Source: Bryobacteraceae bacterium | GTDB lineage: Bacteria; Acidobacteriota; Terriglobia; Bryobacterales; Bryobacteraceae | Assembly: GCA_023384675.1 (NCBI GenBank) | Contig: JAHDVK010000009.1 | Location: 62,001 to 126,000 of the forward strand | Direction of reading: 5' to 3' | Length of the DNA: 64,000 nt | Translations under genes and position numbers: made by a program | Shown here: positions 58,071 to 64,000 of the stretch, one piece after another | Layout: every line of letters starts with the position of its first letter | Numbering within the stretch: position 1 is the first letter of the stretch | The notes under the pieces: generated by a model | What the model was told of the DNA's origin: nothing | The model's database searches: none | The model's input: only the letters and a program-made list of their open reading frames with translations

Positions 58071-60501
58071 GTTCCAGGCGCTTGAGCGCCAGCACGGTGA
58101 GATCGTCGTGAATCGGCGCGCCGGCGGCGAAGGCGTGAACCTCGGCGACCAGCGCATCGGTCAGCGCCGCGGCGTCAAGCCGGGCGTGCCGGGCGAGCGC
58201 TTCAGACAGCCGCTGCTCGCCATATTGCTCGCGCGCCGGGTTCATCGCTTCGGTGAGCCCGTCGGAATAGAGAAGCAGGATGTCGCCGGGCGCCAGCGTC
58301 AAGGTGAGCGATTCCAGGGAGTCCTCGAACAGCCGCCCGCCCGTGAGACCCAGCCCGATGCCCTTGGGCTTGAGGTAGCGGCATTCGCCAGTCGCGGCAC
58401 GCCACAGCAACGCCGGATTGTGTCCCGCGCGGACCAGTTCCACCTCGCCCGTGGCGGGATCGAGTGCGGCGAAAACCATCGTGACGAACGTGCGGCGGCG
58501 GCCGGCGGCGTAAAATTCGGCGTTGAGCGAGCACGCCAGTTCGCGGGCCCCGGAGCCAATATCCTCCTCGGCCGCGAGCATGCCCTTGGTGAGCGTCATG
58601 TACAGCGCGGCGGGCACGCCCTTGCCGGAGACATCGGCCACGCACAGGCCCAATTTCCCGCCGCTCAATTCGAGGTAGTCGAACAGGTCGCCTCCTACCT
58701 CGCGGGCGGGCACGCAGCGCGCCTGCAGTGAGTAACCTGGCAGTTCGGGAGCCGAGGCGGGCAGCATGCCCTGCTGCGCCTCGCGCGCCAGGGCGAATTC
58801 GCTCAGCAGGTGTTCCCGCTCCGAACGCAGCCGCGGCGCCGTGTCCGGGTGATTGCGCCGGTCGATCTCGGCCGCGAACTCCTCTTCGTCGCCTTCGGGC
58901 GCTTGCCGCCGCGAAGCGATCCAGGTTCCAGCCGCCGGCAGCGCGCACAGCGCGGCCGTCTGCAGCGCCTCGTTCCAGAACGCGGCCGGCGCCAGCAAAT
59001 AGAGGCCCAGCGAAGGCAACGCGAGCGCCGCCAGCCAGGCGCTGTAGAGCGCCGCCAGTCCCAGCCTGTGCAGGATCACCCACGAACCGGCGAACCAAAG
59101 CGGCACCGTCGCCAGAGCGGCGTAGCCGTGGTCCTCCAGCGGACCCACGCGCTGGCTGAACAGCAGGAAAGCCCCGAGCGCGAAAAGCACATACCGCAGC
59201 CGCGAAGGCCGCTCGGGCCGCAGCGCCCAGGGCATCAGGAACAACAGTGCGCTCGCCCCGCCGAACCACGCCAGGGGAAACTCCGCCAGCAGCGCCAACG
59301 CCGGCGCGGGGTGGTACAGAAGTTCCAGTTGCGGACGAAGGATCGCCGGCGCCCCCGGTGTGAGCGCGGCTGCTATGTAGGGAATCGCCGTCAACGCGGG
59401 TGCGGCCGCCACGCCCGCAAGTGCAGCCCGCCAGGGAGCGCGGTACCACTGCCCGCGCAACGCCGGTCCCAGTCCGCCCAGCCATGGCAGAATATGCCGA
59501 TCGCGAATGGTCAACAGCCCCGCCGCCAGCGGGAGCGCCAGCGCCAGCGTACGGCCGATGACATGAGTGAAGATGAACCCGATGCCGTTCGCCGTTGGAT
59601 CGCCCTCCTGCCATCCTGTGTAACGTAAAATCCGCGCCGGCCCGCCCGCGAGCAGTATCAGCACAACCAGGAGCACAAACGGAGCGGCTGTGCGCAGCGC
59701 GAGACGAAGATGGTCGCGGCGGATGCCGATCTGGCTGAGAACGCGATAGCCCGCGGCCGCGCTCACAATCACCACGAAGAACACGGCGAAGCCGCGCACA
59801 ACATCGCGCACCGTGTCCCCAGGCGGATCCAGGGCCCGCCGCAGTTCGCGTGGAATCTCAGCCGTGATGCGCGCGTCGTTGATCAGCTCCTCGGGCCCTG
59901 CGGCGATAATCCGGAGTTCGACCGGCTGGGATTCGCCGCCGCTCCAATAGAACAACGGGCGGCCGCCGCGCGGCGGGCCATCCTCGCGCGGCGGGCCATC
60001 CTCGCCCGGCCCCTCGCCGCGCTTCTTGGCGCGAGAGGGCGGCCGCTGCATGCGAAATGAGCGTTCACCCGGGCGCCACCGTTCGAAGTTTTCCGGACGG
60101 GCGGGATGAAACAGCGCGGGCAGTTGTTCCGCGGTCACGGCCGGCGCCCGACGGGCGTCGTCCCCGCGCAGACCGAAGCGCAACAACTGGCCCTGTTCAC
60201 CAAAGGCCGCACGAAACGCGGCGCGGCCCTCGCCCGGCCGGGCATGAACGCGATAGCGCACCGTGGGCAGCCATTGCACGGTTTCCGAACCCGGCAGGTG
60301 CGCTCGCAGGCGGCGCCAATCGTTCTCGTGTCCGGCGGTGACTTCGAAGATCCAGCCGGTGAGGTCCCACCCCAGGCTCCGCGCAAGCTCCTGCGTACGT
60401 TCAATGGCGCGCTCACGAGGCCAGGGTTTCACATGGTGCCGCGGCAGCAGAACAATCAGGGCCGCCAGCCCGATCGCGCCAGCCGCAAGCCACGGTTTCA
60501 T
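57952..60501 (-). CDS. Polytopic membrane SpoIIE/PP2C-type phosphatase, catalytically complete
   Basis: An 849-residue protein. N-terminal anchor (about 6-19), a periplasmic region (20-225), about eight membrane helices (about 225-520) and a cytoplasmic phosphatase domain (about 575-805). Catalytic marks are intact: EVGGDLFDYLEL, CVADVSGKGVPAALY, VRAGHNPALLW, LLLYSDGLTEAMNP and IHDDLTVLALK. The periplasmic part holds a short EDGPPR duplication produced by a tandem DNA repeat at 59969. The 39-residue tail after RLE is Ala/Pro-rich and encoded opposite the DUF3592-like gene. ATG overlaps the stop of the upstream paralogue (ATGA). Probably an environmental-stress partner-switch phosphatase; targets unknown. 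Confidence 0.9.
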   Translation of the reverse strand: MKPWLAAGAIGLAALIVLLPRHHVKPWPRERAIERTQELARSLGWDLTGWIFEVTAGHENDWRRLRAHLPGSETVQWLPTVRYRVHARPGEGRAAFRAAFGEQGQLLRFGLRGDDARRAPAVTAEQLPALFHPARPENFERWRPGERSFRMQRPPSRAKKRGEGPGEDGPPREDGPPRGGRPLFYWSGGESQPVELRIIAAGPEELINDARITAEIPRELRRALDPPGDTVRDVVRGFAVFFVVIVSAAAGYRVLSQIGIRRDHLRLALRTAAPFVLLVVLILLAGGPARILRYTGWQEGDPTANGIGFIFTHVIGRTLALALPLAAGLLTIRDRHILPWLGGLGPALRGQWYRAPWRAALAGVAAAPALTAIPYIAAALTPGAPAILRPQLELLYHPAPALALLAEFPLAWFGGASALLFLMPWALRPERPSRLRYVLFALGAFLLFSQRVGPLEDHGYAALATVPLWFAGSWVILHRLGLAALYSAWLAALALPSLGLYLLAPAAFWNEALQTAALCALPAAGTWIASRRQAPEGDEEEFAAEIDRRNHPDTAPRLRSEREHLLSEFALAREAQQGMLPASAPELPGYSLQARCVPAREVGGDLFDYLELSGGKLGLCVADVSGKGVPAALYMTLTKGMLAAEEDIGSGARELACSLNAEFYAAGRRRTFVTMVFAALDPATGEVELVRAGHNPALLWRAATGECRYLKPKGIGLGLTGGRLFEDSLESLTLTLAPGDILLLYSDGLTEAMNPAREQYGEQRLSEALARHARLDAAALTDALVAEVHAFAAGAPIHDDLTVLALKRLELSAAGSATRESAATTPPELPAAQDPLPAAAAGLPAHPAG
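59969..60004 (-). repeat. Tandem duplication, two 18-base units
   Basis: Two perfect adjacent copies of an 18-base GC-rich unit (59969-59986, 59987-60004) inside the phosphatase gene. They encode a repeated EDGPPR hexapeptide in the periplasmic linker, keep the frame, and look like slippage. Confidence 0.85.
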
Positions 60502-62888
60502 GCGGCGGACTCCCGCCGCAGCGCTTCCACCCTTTCAAACCGCAGCACCACGGCGGTCAGATCGCTGCGCAGGCGGCGCTGCAGCACTTTTTCCCTGCCA
60601 TTCGACAATTGCCGCAACAGCACGGCATGGAGCACCTGCGCCTCCATCGCGCCATAGGGGCACAGTGATTGAAACCAGTTCCGCACGCCTAAGGGCGACT
60701 GATCTTCGAGCGCGGACACGAGTCCTTCGGTATGCACGATGAGTCCATCTCCGGGATGAAGGACCAGGCGCGCGCTGGGGAGTTCGTCCGGACCCTGGTC
60801 AAACTCGATCTCACCGGTCAGCTCCGGCGAGCGGCCCAGGACCCACAGGGACGGGGCGGCGCCCCAGCGCGCGGCTTCGAGAAGTCCGGTCGCCGGGTCG
60901 AGCCGGATCAGGGCGAACTGGGCACGATGCGCCACCTCGCCCAGGCGGCCCGTGAGCAGGCGGCGCAACCGGGTCAGCGTCGCGGCGGGATGATGTCCGC
61001 GGCGCAGGTCCGACATCAGATACCCTTTCGCCAGCGCGATGGTCAGCGCCGAGGCTACCCCCAGCCCACCGCCGCTGGCGACAAACAGCACAAGCCTGCC
61101 GTTGGGGATCGGGAAGAAGTCGTAGAAGTCGGCGCCCATGTCCCCGGTGGGACGGCAGGATGCCGCGATCGAAAAACCGGGCAGTGCGGGCGGTTTCGCC
61201 GGAAGCAGCCGCAACTGCGCCTCGCGCGCGGCGGAAATCTCGGACCGCATTGACAGGCGCTGCTCGAGGTTCCTTGCGTACTCCGGCTTCACTTCGTCCT
61301 CTGAGACTGTTTCGCCGGTCCGTAACGACCACGCCAGCACTCCCAACACCACCGTCGCCACCGCCAACTGCGCCACAACACCCGGCAACATCCACGGAGC
61401 CACTGCCGCCAGCGCGGAGGCATTCACGGCAAAAATGTAGAGCAGCGTGGCGGTGAAGGCCGCCAGGAGGTCGAAAAGGAAAAAGGCCGCAATGAGTACG
61501 GCGAGTTGCAGCAATGGTTCCAGGAGTTTCACAGGGGAAACGAAGCTGCTCTGGCCGAGCCCGGCCGTGACAAGGAATGCGGCAATCAGCAGGACGGCCC
61601 ACCGCCGCCAGCCGGTGCGCACATTCCGCAGGGCGAATGTCAGCGGCATGAACAAACCGGCGACGATGACGAAAGCCGCTTCCAGCGGCAGTCCGATCAC
61701 CGTCCCGGCCCAGGGTAGAGCCCCGTACGCCTGAAACACGAGCGACTCATCCAGCAGTAGCACGGAACGCGGGCCGAGCCACAACGCGCTCACGGCCACC
61801 ACCAGCAACGCCCAGGCGGCCGCCGTCGCGCCGGCCGTCACCGACCTGCCCACATTGCGGCTGCGGATGTGCCCGGCGAGCAGCGCGTCGAACGAGGTCA
61901 TCTTGCCCGGGAAGCCTTCGCGAATCTCTCCCTCACCGGCGCCATAGGCCGCGCCAGCCATAAGTCCACCGATGGCCATCACCAATCCGCCGCCCAGCCC
62001 AGCCAGAATCGTGGTGTACCATGGCAGCGTTCCGCCCGGCTCATCGAAGTTCGTGACCGATTCGACGTTGAGCGCGATCTGCGCACCGCCCAGCAGGGCG
62101 AAGGCCAGCACGAGAATGCGGATGCGGCCTTTCGGAGCTTCTTTCTCGCGGGCCCGGCGGCGATAAAGCACCAGCGCGTAGATCACGAAGAAGGCGGTGA
62201 GCAGACCGGCCGGGACCGAGAAGAAATTCCGCAGCGTTCTCGGCCTCGCGTATTGGCTTTCGAAGCCCGGTTCGAACTCCGGCCTCAGCCGGCCCGCGAC
62301 CGGCCGCGTGCCATGCATCAGGATGAAGCCCGCGAAGCGCGCCCGCGGCTCATGCTCGGGGATGATCTCGAACGTGTATCGCCCGCTGTGCCCGCGCACG
62401 CTGGGGCTGAGCGGGCTCACCTTTGCGCCATGCACGAAGCCGAGCCATTCCTTTGCGAAGCTCTCGGCGGCGGCTTGCACCTCATCGGCGGGGAGTTCGG
62501 GGCGGGGGCCCAGGTCTTCGCCGGTCATTTCGAATCCGAGCAGATGGCCGTGGGGATTCAGAGTGGCGCTGAAGGTCGTTTCCCCGTCCTTGAGACTGGC
62601 TTCGACGGGAAAGCCCGGGTGCAGCAGCGCCACCACGCCGGGGTTTACGGCGCGCATCCCGTAGATGCGGGCCTCGGTGCGTTCCTCGAACTTGACGAAG
62701 AGTCCGGCGTCGTGAGCGTCGAGCCCCACCGCGGCCGCGTGGCGTCTTGCAGCCTCTTCGAGCGCCGCCCGCGGCAAGGGTAGACGGACCTCATCGGGTA
62801 GCGGCGCGCTCGTGCGCAGCCATAGCGCCGCCACCAACGCCAGGGGCGCGGCGGCGGCGAGCAAGAGCATCAAGGGCCGGTAGCGCAT
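60498..62888 (-). CDS. Polytopic membrane SpoIIE-like protein with degenerate catalytic site (pseudophosphatase)
   Basis: A 796-residue paralogue of the next gene with the same plan: N-terminal anchor, periplasmic region (about 30-215), eight or so membrane helices and a SpoIIE-like C-terminal domain (about 555-790). The recognisable ISAAREAQLRLLPAKPPALP opening matches the active neighbour. Catalytic positions have drifted: GGD is GAD (MGADFYDF), the DVSGKG loop is VASGGGLG with the Asp lost, AGHNP is WGAAPS, SDGLTEA is TEGLVSA, and DDLT is SDLT. Metal binding is therefore likely lost. Overlaps the active gene by ATGA, suggesting a regulatory partner in a heteromer. Preceded by the tRNA gene's divergent leader. 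Confidence 0.85.
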   Translation of the reverse strand: MRYRPLMLLLAAAAPLALVAALWLRTSAPLPDEVRLPLPRAALEEAARRHAAAVGLDAHDAGLFVKFEERTEARIYGMRAVNPGVVALLHPGFPVEASLKDGETTFSATLNPHGHLLGFEMTGEDLGPRPELPADEVQAAAESFAKEWLGFVHGAKVSPLSPSVRGHSGRYTFEIIPEHEPRARFAGFILMHGTRPVAGRLRPEFEPGFESQYARPRTLRNFFSVPAGLLTAFFVIYALVLYRRRAREKEAPKGRIRILVLAFALLGGAQIALNVESVTNFDEPGGTLPWYTTILAGLGGGLVMAIGGLMAGAAYGAGEGEIREGFPGKMTSFDALLAGHIRSRNVGRSVTAGATAAAWALLVVAVSALWLGPRSVLLLDESLVFQAYGALPWAGTVIGLPLEAAFVIVAGLFMPLTFALRNVRTGWRRWAVLLIAAFLVTAGLGQSSFVSPVKLLEPLLQLAVLIAAFFLFDLLAAFTATLLYIFAVNASALAAVAPWMLPGVVAQLAVATVVLGVLAWSLRTGETVSEDEVKPEYARNLEQRLSMRSEISAAREAQLRLLPAKPPALPGFSIAASCRPTGDMGADFYDFFPIPNGRLVLFVASGGGLGVASALTIALAKGYLMSDLRRGHHPAATLTRLRRLLTGRLGEVAHRAQFALIRLDPATGLLEAARWGAAPSLWVLGRSPELTGEIEFDQGPDELPSARLVLHPGDGLIVHTEGLVSALEDQSPLGVRNWFQSLCPYGAMEAQVLHAVLLRQLSNGREKVLQRRLRSDLTAVVLRFERVEALRRESAA

Positions 62889-62916
62889 GTCGGGGAGGAA
62901 AGGCTGAATCTCACGA

Positions 62917-62948
62917 TTGTAACGGCTTCCAGGCCTGCGGGGTAAAAT
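62917..62948 (+). promoter_or_regulatory. Possible promoter of tRNA-Arg (TTGTAA-N20-TAAAAT)
   Basis: TAAAAT at 62943-62948 ends 10 bases before the mature tRNA 5' end and TTGTAA lies 20 bases upstream of it. The -10 is good; the spacing of the -35 is long. Confidence 0.35.
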
Positions 62949-62958
62949 AGGAGTCCAC

Positions 62959-63035
62959 GGGACCGTAGCTCAGCTGGATAGAGCATCTGCCTTCTAAGCA
63001 GAGGGTCGCAGGTTCGAGTCCTGCCGGTCCTACCA
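62959..63035 (+). tRNA. tRNA-Arg (anticodon UCU)
   Basis: 77 bases folding as a complete cloverleaf: acceptor GGGACCG with CGGTCCT, D-arm around AGCTCAGCTGGATAGAGC, anticodon stem TCTGC/GCAGA (62986-62990, 62998-63002) with loop CTTCTAA and anticodon TCT at 62993-62995, T-arm GCAGG-TTCGAGT-CCTGC, discriminator A and encoded CCA. It reads AGA (and AGG by wobble), codons rare in this GC-rich genome. No other tRNA is in the window. Confidence 0.97.
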
Positions 63036-63104
63036 GGACTCGCTATTGACATGGAGGCCCCAGCGCGTCAGGATGAACACGGTTCTTCCTGAACAGGTGA
63101 CGCC

Positions 63105-64000
63105 ATGCGAAAACTTCTTTACTTTCTTTTCCCGATGACGGTCTTCGCTCAGGGGCCTTACTTGACCGAAGGTGTGCGGGTCGGCGAAGTCACTGAGAAT
63201 TCGGCGCTGGTCTGGTTCCGCCTCTCGCCCCTGCCCGATCCCATTCCTGGAAAATTCCCGGACGATGAACGCCGCGGACGCGCGAGTCTGCTGCCTGACA
63301 ACACCGAGACCTGGAAGCTGCCTGGAGCGGTGCCGGGGATTGCCGGCCGCGGTACCGTGTGGCTGGCAACCCGCGAGGATATGCGCGATATGCGCTCCGT
63401 TGGCGAGTTCCAGACCGGCCCGGAGGGCGATTACACCGTCAAGATGAAGCTTGAGCGCCTCCGCTCCGGGCGCCAGCACTACGTCGCCGTCGAAATCAAC
63501 GAAAAGCCCACCAAGCCGGACGCAAGCTTCACTACCGCGCCCTCCGCGCGGCAGCGCGCCGCCGTGCGCTTCAACGTGGTCACGGGGCTGATGTACCGCG
63601 ACCTCGACCACGACGACGGCTTTCACATCTTCGCCGCCATGCGCAAAGCTCCGCCCAACTTCCTCGTCTTCACCGGCGATAATGTTTACTACGATAACGA
63701 ACCGCCCCGCGCGGTCACGCGCGACCTGGCGCGCTACCACTGGCAGCGGATGTTCGCCAAACCCCGCCATGTCGATCTGCTCTCGGTCACCCCGCAGTAT
63801 TGGATGAAGGACGACCACGACACGCTCAGCGACGATTCCTGGCCCGGCATGGACCCCGACTGGATGCTCCCCATGACCTTCGAGACCGGTCGCAGGCTCT
63901 TCCTTGAGCAGGCGCCTGTCGAAGACCCCACCTACCGCACCTTCCGCTGGGGCAAGGGTCTGCAAATCTGGCTGCTCGAAGGCCGCGACTTCCGCTCGCC
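63105..64000 (+). CDS. PhoD-like alkaline phosphatase/phosphodiesterase, partial
   Basis: Open from the ATG at 63105 to the right edge (298 codons, no stop), so the C-terminus lies outside. Signal peptide MRKLLYFLFPMTVFAQ. An N-terminal beta-sandwich (LTEGVRVGEVTENSALVWFR, through about 145) is followed by the metallophosphatase part: VFTGDNVYYDN with the metal-binding Asp/Asn, KDDHDTLSDDSWPG and QIWLLEGRDFRS, the last equal to the LDTRxYR element of PhoD. The layout is that of the PhoD family, secreted Ca/Fe-dependent phosphatases. TGA bases precede the ATG; no strong Shine-Dalgarno. It follows tRNA-Arg by 69 bases. Confidence 0.88.
   Translation, partial: MRKLLYFLFPMTVFAQGPYLTEGVRVGEVTENSALVWFRLSPLPDPIPGKFPDDERRGRASLLPDNTETWKLPGAVPGIAGRGTVWLATREDMRDMRSVGEFQTGPEGDYTVKMKLERLRSGRQHYVAVEINEKPTKPDASFTTAPSARQRAAVRFNVVTGLMYRDLDHDDGFHIFAAMRKAPPNFLVFTGDNVYYDNEPPRAVTRDLARYHWQRMFAKPRHVDLLSVTPQYWMKDDHDTLSDDSWPGMDPDWMLPMTFETGRRLFLEQAPVEDPTYRTFRWGKGLQIWLLEGRDFRS

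Noticed and set aside
59969-60004. CRISPR-like repeat
   Set aside because: Only two adjacent in-frame copies inside a coding gene without spacers.

Overview
The window is about 64 kb of GC-rich DNA from a diderm bacterium, most likely an Acidobacteriota member of the Bryobacterales/Solibacter type. The clues are an Oar-like outer-membrane barrel next to an acidobacterial VWA-type protein, LpxD, many signal peptides of twin-arginine style on oxidoreductases, sulfatase, fucosidase and nucleoside hydrolase, and several SpoIIE-type phosphatases. This assignment is inference; no rRNA or other taxonomic marker is present. Coding density is very high: the largest gene-free gap is 199 bases (23168-23366), so no stretch over 300 bases lacks a gene. 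There is no CRISPR array, insertion sequence, phage gene or integrase.

Layout. 1-807: partial DegT-type aminotransferase (minus). 849-3912: plus-strand chain udgB, exported TenA, peptidoglycan-binding protein, ald. 3909-9179: tight minus-strand operon of an MBOAT acyltransferase, two SGNH hydrolases, a DltC-like carrier protein and a KASIII homologue with Ser in place of the active-site Cys; this is the best candidate for an undescribed system (cell-surface or polysaccharide acylation). 9224-14160: MBL hydrolase, zinc-ribbon membrane protein, two-domain esterase, xseA. 14312-15721: glnA with terminator. 15806-19318: enoyl-CoA hydratase/3-hydroxyacyl-CoA dehydrogenase, divergent hotdog thioesterase and phosphofructokinase. 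19405-22314: korDABC 2-oxoacid:ferredoxin oxidoreductase, then an SDR. 23367-28004: coiled-coil protein, VWA protein and plug-less TonB-receptor-like barrel.

28068-34918 is a seven-gene operon with overlaps or gaps of a few bases: lpxD, LOG-family protein, HAMP/SpoIIE phosphatase, nnr, tsaE, AI-2E-family permease. 34922-37159 holds a TPR protein and two small exported helical proteins. 37215-44834 is a carbohydrate and sulfate scavenging stretch: metallophosphoesterase, GH29 fucosidase, sulfatase, AsmA-like protein, DUF2891 protein, Gfo/Idh/MocA oxidoreductase. 44880-53945: esterase, PLP decarboxylase, hybrid histidine kinase with a degenerate HPt domain, O-methyltransferase, DUF4380-like protein, nucleoside hydrolase, radical SAM protein.

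54054-62888: a three-domain LecA-like/LssY-C/hydrolase protein, an oxidoreductase, a DUF3592-like membrane protein, and a translationally coupled pair of membrane SpoIIE-type proteins of which one keeps the catalytic residues and the other has lost most of them. The window closes with tRNA-Arg(UCU) and a PhoD-like phosphatase cut by the right edge. A recurrent regulatory signal is a -10-like box (often GATACAnT) only 5-10 bases before the start codon of several genes, which suggests leaderless or very short-leader transcripts.
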